Shown: piece by piece, positions 1-7,349 of the stretch | Layout of the letters: every line of letters starts with the position of its first letter | How positions within the stretch are numbered: position 1 is the stretch's first letter | Origin: Flavicella sp049625305 | GTDB lineage: Bacteria > Bacteroidota > Bacteroidia > Flavobacteriales > Flavobacteriaceae | Direction of reading: 5' to 3' | Length of the DNA: 11,999 bases | Assembly: GCA_049625305.1 (NCBI GenBank) | Contig: JBMZVD010000068.1 | Span: forward strand, 1 to 11,999 | Notes under the pieces: model-generated | The model's database searches: none | Told to the model about the DNA's origin: nothing | The model's input: the letters and a program-made list of their open reading frames with translations, nothing else | Translations under genes and position numbers: made by a program

Positions 1-71
1 AATTGCAATAATATATTAAATATAGCCCCACCCGCTATTAAGGTTTTTCAAATTCACACTTTTTTTAAAAT

Positions 72-521
72 TTAAGATGTAAGATCTATTGTTTTCAAAA
101 AATCGCTTAAAAAAATTAATTTATTTCGCATGTTTTTATGGATTCTTTTGTGTACAAATAATGCAATTAAGCGAAAAGGAAATTGCAATTCAAATTGATA
201 TATAATCTTCAGTTCTGTCGTTGTATTAGTTACTTCACTAAATTTCCAAGTCCCAATAAAAGTCTTAAAAACCCTTGATTTGTTTTGCATTATTATCGAC
301 AATTCATACGGAGGTTCAAATACCAAGTACTCTGTATCCATTCTGACACCCTCTATAGATTCTGTATACACCATAGCTCCTTTTTTCAAATCAGTATGCC
401 CCTCTAAAAAACCAATTGCTTTGGTCTGAAGGTCCCATTGTAGGCGCTTTTCGAAATCTTGTGTAAAAGAAAACAAGCTTAAAATGTCTAAGTTGAAAAC
501 ATCGGATTCGGATAACTTCAT
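72..521 (-). CDS. SRPBCC (START-like / polyketide cyclase-type) small protein
   Basis: This 149-residue protein has the size and pattern of a single SRPBCC (helix-grip, START-like) domain. The N-terminal part contains the R-x-x-W-D segment (residues 26-30) often seen after the first helix of these domains. The middle alternates beta strands such as EYLVFEPPYELSIIM, FIGTWKFSEV and ELKIIYQFEL. A long amphipathic C-terminal helix (about residues 115-145) closes the fold. There is no signal peptide or membrane anchor, so it is probably cytoplasmic. Such domains bind hydrophobic ligands or act as uncharacterised cyclase-like proteins, and nothing here points to a specific ligand. It starts at the first ATG and diverges from the hydrolase gene on the other strand. 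The fold assignment comes from pattern recognition and the function is unknown. Confidence 0.7.
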   Translation of the reverse strand: MKLSESDVFNLDILSLFSFTQDFEKRLQWDLQTKAIGFLEGHTDLKKGAMVYTESIEGVRMDTEYLVFEPPYELSIIMQNKSRVFKTFIGTWKFSEVTNTTTELKIIYQFELQFPFRLIALFVHKRIHKNMRNKLIFLSDFLKTIDLTS

Positions 522-654
522 AGAAAAATAATTAGTTCTCTATTTTCAGTACTTAAATGCAGGACTAAAATACACAATAGTTAAGACTATTACTTGAAAT
601 ATCTGTACATCAAATACTGTATATTAATTTCTTTATGAATTGACTTGTTTTTAG

Positions 655-662
655 TAGTATTG
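655..662 (+). promoter_or_regulatory. weak candidate -7 element for the hydrolase-porV-lnt cluster
   Basis: The octamer TAGTATTG matches the Bacteroidota -7 consensus TAnnTTTG at all but one position and lies 18 nt before the preferred ATG at 681. No TTG -33 element sits at the usual 17-23 nt spacing, so this is only a candidate. The divergent intergenic region (522-680) must hold promoters for both flanking genes, but I see no stronger match on either strand. Confidence 0.2.
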
Positions 663-680
663 TATCACAAAAACAAGTCT

Positions 681-1673
681 ATGCCAATTGTTACATCCTC
701 ATTTAAAACCTTTTTTCCATTTACCAATCCACATATAAGTACTGTGTATAGAACTTTATTTACAAATCCTAAAATAACGTACACAAGGGAGCGTATCGAC
801 ACTCCTGACGGAGATTTTTTGGATTTGGACTGGTCTCGCGTAAATTCAGCAAATTTGGTGTTGTTACTTCATGGTTTGGAAGGGAGTTCCGACTCTAAAT
901 ACATTCGATCCACAGCCTCAATTTTGAATAAAAATGAAATTGACATCGTCGCAATTAATTTTAGAGGATGTAGTGGAGAGACCAATCGTTATTTCAAAGC
1001 CTATCACAGTGGAGAAACAGGAGATTTAGATTTTGTTTTGAATTATCTTCTCAAAAATTACAACTATACATCTGTTTCAATTGTTGGTTTTAGCATGGGA
1101 GGCAATGTTGTTTTAAAATTTGCAGGGGAGCAAAAAGAATCCTTAAAACTTAAAGTAAAAGGTATCGTTGCCGTATGTCCTCCGTGTGACTTAAAGGGAT
1201 CTTCTGAAGTTTTGTCAAAAAAAAGTAATCGAGTGTATATGAAACGCTTTCTAAAAACGTTATTAAAAAAGACACTTGAAAAAAGTACTTTATTTCCAGA
1301 AAGAAAACTAAACACAGAAAATTTGTTACAAGCAAAAGATTTTCAGGACTTTGACAACATATTCACAGCTCCTTCATACGGGTTTAAAGATGCTGAAGAT
1401 TATTGGCAACAAGCTAGTTCAAATTCTTATTTAAAAAACATTAAAATTCCTTGTTATATAGTATCTTCATTAAACGATCCTTTTTTATCAGATTCCTGTT
1501 ATCCAAATGAAATAGCAAAAAAACATGAATTTATAAAACTTGAAACTCCTAATCATGGTGGACATATTGGTTTTATCAATTCATGGAGTCCTTCAAAAAA
1601 CACTTGGTGTGAAGAAAAAATCACTATTTTCTTGAAGGAACTGTCTAAAACCCTAACAAAACCGCAGAAATAA
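681..1673 (+). CDS. YheT/ABHD1-3-type alpha/beta hydrolase
   Basis: This 330-residue protein is an alpha/beta-fold hydrolase resembling the YheT (COG0429) group. In order it shows the oxyanion-side motif HGLEG (residues 64-68), the strand and motif VAINFRGCSGE, and the nucleophile elbow GFSMGGN with Ser138. The acid is in SLNDPFL (Asp266), and the last motif GGHIGF carries His295. Members hydrolyse ester or acyl bonds, but natural substrates are mostly unknown. The frame stays open upstream to a TTG at 645, but the ATG at 681 (MPIVTSSF) gives the N-terminus expected for the family, so I use it. No signal peptide is evident. It ends 12 nt before the PorV-family gene and is probably cotranscribed with it and lnt. 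The shared operon hints at envelope lipid or lipoprotein chemistry, but that is inference. Confidence 0.85.
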   Translation: MPIVTSSFKTFFPFTNPHISTVYRTLFTNPKITYTRERIDTPDGDFLDLDWSRVNSANLVLLLHGLEGSSDSKYIRSTASILNKNEIDIVAINFRGCSGETNRYFKAYHSGETGDLDFVLNYLLKNYNYTSVSIVGFSMGGNVVLKFAGEQKESLKLKVKGIVAVCPPCDLKGSSEVLSKKSNRVYMKRFLKTLLKKTLEKSTLFPERKLNTENLLQAKDFQDFDNIFTAPSYGFKDAEDYWQQASSNSYLKNIKIPCYIVSSLNDPFLSDSCYPNEIAKKHEFIKLETPNHGGHIGFINSWSPSKNTWCEEKITIFLKELSKTLTKPQK

Positions 1674-1685
1674 CAATATATTTGT

Positions 1686-2813
1686 ATGGTTAAATTACTC
1701 CTTTTAAAGAACTATAGATTGAGAAAACACATATTTTATTTACTATTGATAACTTACTATTTTGGTACAGCTCAAGAGTTTCGTAAGTATTCTAATGAGT
1801 TTTTAACTATTGGTGTGGATGCAGCTGCAATGGGAATGAGTAAATCTGTTACTGCCTCCTCAAAGGATGTAAATGCTATATATTGGAACCCAGCTGGTTT
1901 GGCAGGTATCACAGTGAATCAAGGTGCATTAATGCACAGTTCATATTTCGCTGGAATTGCAAATTATGATTATGCAGCAGCAGCAATTGCTCCAAAACTC
2001 GAAGACGGACCCGTCTTGGCTTTTTCTTTGATTCGATTTGGTGTAGATAATATACAGAACACCACAAATATCGTTGACAATGAAGGGAATATAGATTTCA
2101 ATCGTATTGAACGCTTTTCAACAGCTGACTATGCCTTGCAAGTTGCATTTGCTAAAAGCATTCCTCAAATCAAAGGTTTGGCAGTGGGAATCAATGCTAA
2201 AATTGTACGAAGAATCATTGGTGATTTTGCTTCTTCTTGGGGTATAGGCTTAGATGCAGGAATACAATACAAATTGAAAAGATGGCAATTGGGACTTATG
2301 GTACGTGATATCACAACAACTTTCAATGCTTGGAACTTTGACGAAACTCGATTGCAAGACATTCAAGACGCTGTGGAGGGTCAAAATCAAACAATCCCTG
2401 AAAAGATTGAACTTACATTGCCTAAAGTTCACTTTGGAATTGCAAGAGATTTTACATTTAAAAATGAAAAATTCCACCTGCTTACAGAGTTGAATTTACA
2501 TGCAAGATTAGTCGAAACAAACGACATCGTAAGTACACGCTATGGAAGTATGACACCTTCTTTAGGGTTTCAAGTCGATTTCCAACGTTTTGTATTTTTA
2601 AGATTTGGAGTGGGAGAATTTCAAAAGGTTCGAGAAATAGACACTTCAGAATCTTTAAGAGTAGAACCTAATATTGGCTTGGGTTTTAACTACCACGGTG
2701 TTCAAGTAGACTATGCATTGACCAATATAGCTAGTTTTGGAAATGCATTGTACTCCAATACTTTTTCAGTCAAAATAGATTTCGACTTTTTGCAGAAAAA
2801 ATCAAAAAAATAG
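1686..2813 (+). CDS. PorV/PorQ-family outer-membrane beta-barrel protein (PorV2-like)
   Basis: This 375-residue protein has a basic N-terminus, a hydrophobic segment (about residues 15-28) and a likely signal-peptidase site before Gln30 (FGTA|QEF). The mature part opens with EFLTIGVDAAAMGMSKSV and then SKDVNAIYWNPAGLAG (residues 59-74). This is the hallmark of the UPF0164/PorV/PorQ family, whose beta-barrels belong to the FadL-like superfamily. The rest alternates amphipathic strands (for example SWGIGLDAGIQYKL and NIGLGFNYHGVQVDYAL) and ends in a strand with aromatic residues. PorV is the outer-membrane shuttle and lipid-modification partner of type IX secretion, which carries cargo with C-terminal domains. 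This gene lies next to lnt rather than other T9SS genes, so it is better called a PorV2-like paralogue than PorV itself. The exact role is uncertain. Confidence 0.8.
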   Translation: MVKLLLLKNYRLRKHIFYLLLITYYFGTAQEFRKYSNEFLTIGVDAAAMGMSKSVTASSKDVNAIYWNPAGLAGITVNQGALMHSSYFAGIANYDYAAAAIAPKLEDGPVLAFSLIRFGVDNIQNTTNIVDNEGNIDFNRIERFSTADYALQVAFAKSIPQIKGLAVGINAKIVRRIIGDFASSWGIGLDAGIQYKLKRWQLGLMVRDITTTFNAWNFDETRLQDIQDAVEGQNQTIPEKIELTLPKVHFGIARDFTFKNEKFHLLTELNLHARLVETNDIVSTRYGSMTPSLGFQVDFQRFVFLRFGVGEFQKVREIDTSESLRVEPNIGLGFNYHGVQVDYALTNIASFGNALYSNTFSVKIDFDFLQKKSKK

Positions 2814-2840
2814 TATTCTTAGAAACTTTCTAAAACTCTT

Positions 2841-4418
2841 ATGAAAAATTTATACTTCGCGCTTCTATCCGGTATATTATTTGCACTTTCGTGGCCTACC
2901 TATGGATTTCCTCTATTCCTTTTTGTGGCTTTTGTACCTGTGCTGTGGAATGAATACCAACTTAGAAATTCGTACAGAAGCCATTGGAAGGTTCTAGGGT
3001 ATTCCTATATCTCTTTTTTTATTTTCAACCTTGCTACTACCTGGTGGTTATTTTATGCTACTCCTTTTGGAATGAGCTTTGCAGTATTGGCCAATTCACT
3101 TTTGATGTCATTGGTTGTTGTTATTTACCACAAAATAACTAAAAGAATTGATGAAAAATCTAGCTGGGTTGTATTGGTTTGCCTTTGGCTTGGGTTTGAA
3201 AAATTCCATTTAAATTGGGAGCTTTCATGGCCATGGTTAAATTTAGGAAATGGATTTGCGTCTTATTATAAATGGGTACAATGGTATGAATACACAGGCG
3301 TTTTTGGAGGGTCACTATGGGTATGGGTAGTAAATATTATTCTTACAAAAGCAGTGTTAACCTTTCAAAAAAACAAAGATTCAAAGCTTTTAATATCAAA
3401 GATTATCGCAGCTGTGAGTATCGTTTGTATTGGTATATTTAGTTCCTTGTATATCTACCATACGCGACCTTCGTTGCAACCTAATTTAGATGTTGCTGTA
3501 CTACAACCTAACTTGGATCCTTACACAGAAAAATACCAAACAGACAATGTATCTATGGCTAAGGATTTAATTTCTCTTACTGCGACTAAAATTGACAGCA
3601 CGCTATCTATTGTAATTGCTCCTGAAACTACATTTTCAAAACCAAGATATCTGAATAGCTTTCAAAACACACCTGAATTCAAGCTGTTAAAAAATTATTT
3701 TAATCAATACCCTAACACTTCACTGTTATCAGGTATTACTTTTATTAAGGCTTTTTCTGAAAATCAAACACCTAATGCAACTGCTAATTACTTTAGAAAT
3801 AGCAACAAATGGTACAACAGTTACAATTCGTCTTTTTTTATCAACGAAAAATCTGGTTTCAAGTACTACCACAAATCAAAATTGGTCGTAGGTGTAGAAC
3901 ATACACCTTACAGAAGTGTTTTAAAGCCTTTACTAAAAAACGCTATGATTGATTTAGGAGGAGAAATTTCAACACTTTCAACACAAAAAGAACGATATGT
4001 GTTTGCTACTGCTAAAAACACTGTAGCTCCAATAATTTGTTACGAATCTGTATACGGTTCCTATGTCACAGACTATGTAAAAAAAGGAGCTGACTTTTTA
4101 GCAATCATTACCAATGATGCCTGGTGGGATACGAGCCAAGGTCACAAACAACATTTGAGTTTGGCACGACTGAGAGCCATTGAGAATAGACGTGGTATTG
4201 CGCGTTCTGCTAATACCGGTATTTCTGCACTTATTGATGAAAAAGGAAACTTGATTCAGTCCCTTCCCTACGGAGAAAAAGGAATATTACGTGGAAAAAT
4301 CCCTCAAAATACGGAAACAACTTACTACACTACAAATGGTGATTATATCTTCAGAGTTGCCATGTTTACACTTATATTAATCCTGTTTACATCTTTTACA
4401 AGGAGAAAAGGAAACTAA
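2841..4418 (+). CDS. lnt: apolipoprotein N-acyltransferase
   Basis: Lnt transfers a third acyl chain from a phospholipid to the N-terminal cysteine of diacylated lipoproteins in the inner membrane. The 525-residue length is normal. Hydrophobic segments near residues 4-36, 52-72, 78-97, 108-122, 152-172 and 186-206 form the membrane part. A periplasmic carbon-nitrogen hydrolase domain follows (about 215-490), and a final membrane helix lies at 503-520. The nitrilase-type catalytic triad is recognisable: Glu262 in APETTF, Lys345 in YHKSKL and Cys400 in PIICYES. Glu353 in GVEHTPY matches another conserved glutamate of the family. The LSWPWLNLGN segment (128-137) also fits Lnt. It lies 27 nt after the PorV-family gene and is the last gene before a convergent terminator. 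Its partners Lgt and LspA are not in this window. Confidence 0.95.
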   Translation: MKNLYFALLSGILFALSWPTYGFPLFLFVAFVPVLWNEYQLRNSYRSHWKVLGYSYISFFIFNLATTWWLFYATPFGMSFAVLANSLLMSLVVVIYHKITKRIDEKSSWVVLVCLWLGFEKFHLNWELSWPWLNLGNGFASYYKWVQWYEYTGVFGGSLWVWVVNIILTKAVLTFQKNKDSKLLISKIIAAVSIVCIGIFSSLYIYHTRPSLQPNLDVAVLQPNLDPYTEKYQTDNVSMAKDLISLTATKIDSTLSIVIAPETTFSKPRYLNSFQNTPEFKLLKNYFNQYPNTSLLSGITFIKAFSENQTPNATANYFRNSNKWYNSYNSSFFINEKSGFKYYHKSKLVVGVEHTPYRSVLKPLLKNAMIDLGGEISTLSTQKERYVFATAKNTVAPIICYESVYGSYVTDYVKKGADFLAIITNDAWWDTSQGHKQHLSLARLRAIENRRGIARSANTGISALIDEKGNLIQSLPYGEKGILRGKIPQNTETTYYTTNGDYIFRVAMFTLILILFTSFTRRKGN

Positions 4419-4419
4419 A

Positions 4420-4449
4420 AAAGACCAATGTTCTTAAACATTGGTCTTT
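4420..4449. terminator. bidirectional intrinsic terminator between lnt and hisIE
   Basis: A perfect 13-bp inverted repeat (AAAGACCAATGTT at 4420-4432 and AACATTGGTCTTT at 4437-4449) has a 4-nt loop, CTTA. Read on the minus strand it is followed by TTTTTTAG, a good U-run that would end the his operon transcript about 25 nt after the hisIE stop. On the plus strand the stem starts two bases after the lnt stop, but the following U-run is short, so termination of lnt transcripts may be weaker. Confidence 0.9.
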
Positions 4450-4473
4450 ACATTATTCAGCTTAGTCATTCTA

Positions 4474-5073
4474 TTATTTATGTCTTCCCTTTAGCTCATT
4501 TTCGATATCCTTGAGTGTAAAACCCTTGGCTTGCAATAACATCAGATAGTGAAACATAAGATCTGCAGATTCATACAAGAACAATTCATCATTATCATCC
4601 ATAGCCTCTATGACAGTCTCTACAGCTTCTTCACCAACTTTTTGAGCTAGTTTATTAATCCCTTTATCAAACAAGCTAGCTACATACGACTTCTTAGTAT
4701 CCTTGTTTTCGATTCGTTCTGTAATCACATTTTCGAGATGTGAAAAGAAACCATATTCTTGGGTGTTTTTTCCATTCCAACAAGTGTCGGTACCGGTGTG
4801 ACAAGTAGGACCTGCAGGATTTACTTTCACCAATAAGCTATCTTTGTCACAGTCATTTTCAATACTGACCAACTGTAAAAAATTACCACTTTCCTCTCCT
4901 TTCGTCCACAAACGATTTTTTGATCGACTAAAAAAAGTTACCTTTCGAGTCTCCATTGTTTTGTCAAAGGCCTCTTGATTCATATACCCCAACATCAATA
5001 CATTTTTGGTGGTAGCATCTTGAATGATTGCAGGTACCAATCCATTGTCTTTTGAGAAATCTATTTTCATCAT
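4474..5073 (-). CDS. hisIE: bifunctional phosphoribosyl-AMP cyclohydrolase / phosphoribosyl-ATP pyrophosphatase HisIE
   Basis: This is a fused enzyme for steps 2 and 3 of histidine synthesis: PR-ATP to PR-AMP plus PPi (HisE part), then ring opening of PR-AMP (HisI part). The HisI domain covers about residues 1-110 and has TFFSRSKNRLWTKGE followed by the metal-binding DCDKD (Asp74, Asp76, Asp78). Its zinc-type cysteines are Cys75, Cys91 and Cys98 (PTCHTGTDTCW). The HisE domain (about 113-199) has the all-alpha pyrophosphohydrolase signature EEAVE (148-152) and ESAD (168-171). The length of 199 residues is close to the E. coli fusion. Translation could start at either of two adjacent ATGs. It is the last gene of the operon, 49 nt after hisF, and precedes the terminator. 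Confidence 0.96.
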   Translation of the reverse strand: MMKIDFSKDNGLVPAIIQDATTKNVLMLGYMNQEAFDKTMETRKVTFFSRSKNRLWTKGEESGNFLQLVSIENDCDKDSLLVKVNPAGPTCHTGTDTCWNGKNTQEYGFFSHLENVITERIENKDTKKSYVASLFDKGINKLAQKVGEEAVETVIEAMDDNDELFLYESADLMFHYLMLLQAKGFTLKDIENELKGRHK

Positions 5074-5090
5074 TTTTATTTTTTAAAGTA

Positions 5091-5108
5091 GATAAGAATA
5101 AACTTATC
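5091..5108 (-). other. short hairpin in the hisF-hisIE gap
   Basis: A perfect 6-bp inverted repeat (GATAAG and CTTATC) with a 6-nt loop lies in the 49-nt gap. Its downstream arm ends 17 nt before the hisIE start. No U-run follows, so it is not an intrinsic terminator. It could affect translation start or mRNA decay, but it may be chance in AT-rich DNA. Confidence 0.35.
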
Positions 5109-5122
5109 CCATTGCTGTTATA

Positions 5123-5878
5123 TTATATTCTAACAGGAATACCCTGTGACTTTAATTTTTTCTTTAAACTTGGAATGTCTATTTCTTTGAAATGAAAAAC
5201 ACTTGCCGCCAAAGCTGCGTCAGCCTGGCCTTTGGTAAATGTATCTGCAAAATGTTGCATATTTCCAGCACCTCCTGAAGCAATGATAGGAATACTCAAC
5301 ATTTCCGATAAAACCTGCAAAGCTTCATTTGCAAAACCATCTTTAGTCCCGTCATGATCCATAGAAGTAAACAAAATTTCACCTGCTCCTCTTTCCTCAA
5401 CCTCTTGTGCCCATTCAAAAAGATTGAGTTCTGTCGGTACCTTTCCTCCTACTAAGTGTACAATCCAATCTTCATCAATTTGCTTGGCATCAATAGCAAC
5501 TGTTACGCATTGCGATCCAAATTTTGATGCAGCATCATTAATCAACTGAGGATTTTTTACAGCAGAAGAATTAATAGAAACTTTATCGGCACCTGCATGT
5601 AGTAAATTATCTATATCCTCCACAGTCGAAATTCCTCCTCCTACGGTAAAAGGTATATCAATGGTAGCAGCAACACGCATTACCAAATCTAATAGTGTTC
5701 TACGCTTTTCTTCAGTCGCAGAAATATCTAAAAACACCAATTCATCAGCACCTGTATCCGCATATATTTTTGCCAATTCAACAGGGTCACCTGCATCACG
5801 GAGGTCTACAAAATTAACCCCTTTTACAGTTCTCCCATTTTTGATATCCAAACAAGGAACAATTCTTTTAGTCAACAT
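5123..5878 (-). CDS. hisF: imidazole glycerol phosphate synthase, cyclase subunit HisF
   Basis: HisF is the (beta/alpha)8-barrel cyclase that joins ammonia from HisH to PRFAR, giving imidazole glycerol phosphate and AICAR (step 5). The length of 251 residues is typical. The catalytic acids are at family positions: Asp11 in PCLDIKNG and Asp130 in VAIDAK. The residues of the gate that passes ammonia through the barrel are all present: Arg5, Glu46, Lys99 and Glu167. Phosphate-binding turns include VGGGIS (79-84) and ASGGAGN (200-206). The TSMDHDGTKDG loop (171-181) is also conserved. It lies 52 nt after hisA and works in complex with HisH from the same operon. Confidence 0.98.
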   Translation of the reverse strand: MLTKRIVPCLDIKNGRTVKGVNFVDLRDAGDPVELAKIYADTGADELVFLDISATEEKRRTLLDLVMRVAATIDIPFTVGGGISTVEDIDNLLHAGADKVSINSSAVKNPQLINDAASKFGSQCVTVAIDAKQIDEDWIVHLVGGKVPTELNLFEWAQEVEERGAGEILFTSMDHDGTKDGFANEALQVLSEMLSIPIIASGGAGNMQHFADTFTKGQADAALAASVFHFKEIDIPSLKKKLKSQGIPVRI

Positions 5879-5892
5879 ATATATATATTTAG

Positions 5893-5910
5893 GGTTTTGT
5901 AATCAAAACC
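5893..5910 (-). other. hairpin in the hisA-hisF gap with an alternative fold
   Basis: A 7-bp inverted repeat (GGTTTTG at 5893-5899 and CAAAACC at 5904-5910) has a 4-nt loop and ends 14 nt before the hisF start codon. The upstream arm in the transcript could instead pair with an AAACC copy just before it (minus strand, 5914-5918), giving a competing 5-bp stem. No terminator-like U-run follows. Confidence 0.4.
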
Positions 5911-5930
5911 AATGGTTTGAGATTAAGATA

Positions 5931-6656
5931 TTATTGAGAAATTATATAATTCTCCAATTGTTTTAAGCTTATTTTATTTTCGTATATAGCTTTACCAATG
6001 ATAGTACCTTCACAACCTAAACTTGCTAACTTAGGTAATTCTTCAAAGGTAGAAATTCCACCACTAGCAATTAGATTAACGCCAGGTAGTGCACTTAACA
6101 TTTTTTCATAAAGGTCGAAAGAAGGACCTTCAAGCATCCCATCTTTAGCAATATCTGTACAAATAACGTAAGAAACACCAGATTTCATATAGTCTTGTAC
6201 AAATGGAATCAACTCTTTATCAGACTCTTCCAACCAGCCACTGATGGCTATTTTTTCATCTTTAGCGTCAGCTCCTAAGATAATTTTATCTCCTCCAAAT
6301 TGTTGCAACCAATTTGAAAACATACTAGGGTTTTTAACTGCAATAGACCCTCCAGTGATTTGACGGGCTCCAGATTCAAAAGCTATTTTCAAATCCTCAT
6401 CAGTTTTCAATCCTCCACCAAAATCAATTTTTAGTGAAGTTTTGTTCGCAATCTCTTCCAAAACTTTGTGATTGACAATATGACTAGCTTTTGCTCCATC
6501 TAAATCAACTAAATGTAAGTACTCAATACCATGAGCTTCAAATTCTTTGGCAATTTCCAAAGGGTTTTCATTGTATATTTTTTTTGTGTTGTAATCGCCT
6601 TTTGAAAGACGTACACATTTTCCATCTATAATATCTATTGCAGGTATTATTCTCAT
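5931..6656 (-). CDS. hisA: ProFAR isomerase HisA
   Basis: HisA is phosphoribosylformimino-5-aminoimidazole carboxamide ribotide isomerase, a (beta/alpha)8 barrel that makes PRFAR by an Amadori rearrangement (step 4). The 241-residue length is normal. The two catalytic aspartates are Asp8 (PAIDIIDGKCVRL) and Asp130 (LGADAKD). Phosphate-binding turns include FGGGLKT (79-85) and ASGGIST (197-203). The TDIAKDGM loop (168-174) is also conserved. Similarity to HisF reflects their old common origin. The start ATG gives the standard MRIIPAID N-terminus. A purine-rich AGAAGAGAG lies about 8 nt upstream, the most SD-like stretch I see in this operon. It is 40 nt after hisH and 52 nt before hisF. Confidence 0.98.
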   Translation of the reverse strand: MRIIPAIDIIDGKCVRLSKGDYNTKKIYNENPLEIAKEFEAHGIEYLHLVDLDGAKASHIVNHKVLEEIANKTSLKIDFGGGLKTDEDLKIAFESGARQITGGSIAVKNPSMFSNWLQQFGGDKIILGADAKDEKIAISGWLEESDKELIPFVQDYMKSGVSYVICTDIAKDGMLEGPSFDLYEKMLSALPGVNLIASGGISTFEELPKLASLGCEGTIIGKAIYENKISLKQLENYIISQ

Positions 6657-6674
6657 AAATACTCTCTTCTGTTG

Positions 6675-6694
6675 TAGCTCTTTTGCACGAGCTA
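6675..6694 (-). other. short hairpin in the hisH-hisA gap
   Basis: A perfect 6-bp inverted repeat (TAGCTC and GAGCTA) with an 8-nt loop begins two bases after the hisH stop codon and ends 18 nt before the hisA start. No U-run follows. It may serve in mRNA stability or translational control, or be chance. Confidence 0.35.
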
Positions 6695-6696
6695 GG

Positions 6697-7278
6697 TTAT
6701 AAGTTTAAAAAATTTTCTAGGATTTTAGCACCTACTTTGCTACTTTTTTCAGGGTGGAATTGAGTGCCATAAAAATTATCTTTCTGCAATGCAGTGGCAT
6801 ATTCAAGTCCGTATTCTGTTGTAGCAATTGCTTCTTTACAAAGAGGTGCATAGAAACTGTGTACTAAATATACATATTCGTTTTCAGGAATGCCTTTGAA
6901 CAAATCTGATTGGAGATTTCCTATGAGGTTCCACCCTATTTGTGGAACTTTTACATCTGAATTGAATCGCAGTACAGGTACGCCAAAAATACCCAAACCT
7001 TTGGTTTCTCCCTCCTCACTTGAAGTACACATTAACTGCATGCCCAAGCAAATTCCTAAAACAGGTTGTTTGAGTTTTGGAATTAAAGTATCTAAACCTG
7101 ATTTTCGAAGCATTTTCATCGCACTACTGGCTTCTCCCACTCCAGGAAATATAACCTTATCAGCTGCTAAAATTTCCTCTGGATTGTCTGTTAAATTGGC
7201 TTCATATCCCAATCGTTTGATGGCAAATTTCAGGGACTGTATGTTCCCAGCTCCGTAATTTATAATAGCTATTTTCAT
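6697..7278 (-). CDS. hisH: imidazole glycerol phosphate synthase, glutaminase subunit HisH
   Basis: HisH is a class I glutamine amidotransferase that releases ammonia from glutamine and passes it to HisF. The 193-residue length is normal. It begins with IINYGAGNIQSL (5-16), the HisH N-terminal signature. The oxyanion loop is PGVGEA (45-50). The nucleophile elbow GICLGMQLM holds Cys77, and the rest of the triad is His175 and Glu177 in TQFHPEKS. The segment VPQIGWN (111-117) is also conserved in the family. It sits between hisB and hisA, the usual place when the operon keeps the E. coli order. The upstream gap of 71 nt is the largest inside the operon and holds a terminator-like hairpin. Confidence 0.98.
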   Translation of the reverse strand: MKIAIINYGAGNIQSLKFAIKRLGYEANLTDNPEEILAADKVIFPGVGEASSAMKMLRKSGLDTLIPKLKQPVLGICLGMQLMCTSSEEGETKGLGIFGVPVLRFNSDVKVPQIGWNLIGNLQSDLFKGIPENEYVYLVHSFYAPLCKEAIATTEYGLEYATALQKDNFYGTQFHPEKSSKVGAKILENFLNL

Positions 7279-7290
7279 AAATTCTAATTC

Positions 7291-7319
7291 GTAAAATATT
7301 AAAACACTTCAGAAGTGCT
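7291..7319 (-). other. terminator-like hairpin in the hisB-hisH gap
   Basis: In the his transcript, AGCACTT and AAGTGTT pair over 7 bp (one G-U) around a CUG loop (7303-7319). They are followed by a U-rich run, UUAAUAUUUU. This resembles a weak intrinsic terminator or processing site within the operon, 24 nt before hisH. Partial termination could lower expression of the last four genes; this is inference. Confidence 0.4.
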
Positions 7320-7349
7320 CAAGTTAAATACAATTTGATAACTTAAGAT

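Noticed and set aside
22..38. Possible terminator for the SRPBCC gene (ATAGC and GCTAT arms around a C-rich loop)
   Set aside because: The stem has only 5 bp and the following tract is mixed A/T rather than a U-run, so I do not call it. The first 71 bases hold nothing else I can support.
645..680. TTG-initiated extension of the alpha/beta hydrolase by 12 residues
   Set aside because: The first ATG at 681 gives a family-like N-terminus, and the extra residues (FLVVLYHKNKS) show no recognised role. The extension also overlaps the best candidate promoter element.
522..680. Promoters or small genes in the divergent intergenic region
   Set aside because: No ORF with plausible features is present, and no -7 element with a well-spaced TTG -33 element is found on either strand. 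One weak candidate is listed as a feature.
6890..7258. 122-codon plus-strand ORF inside hisH, and similar ORFs opposite hisD, hisB, hisC, hisG and the hydrolase
   Set aside because: They lie wholly or largely antisense to clearly conserved genes, have no recognisable domain, and their composition fits chance ORFs opposite coding sequence.
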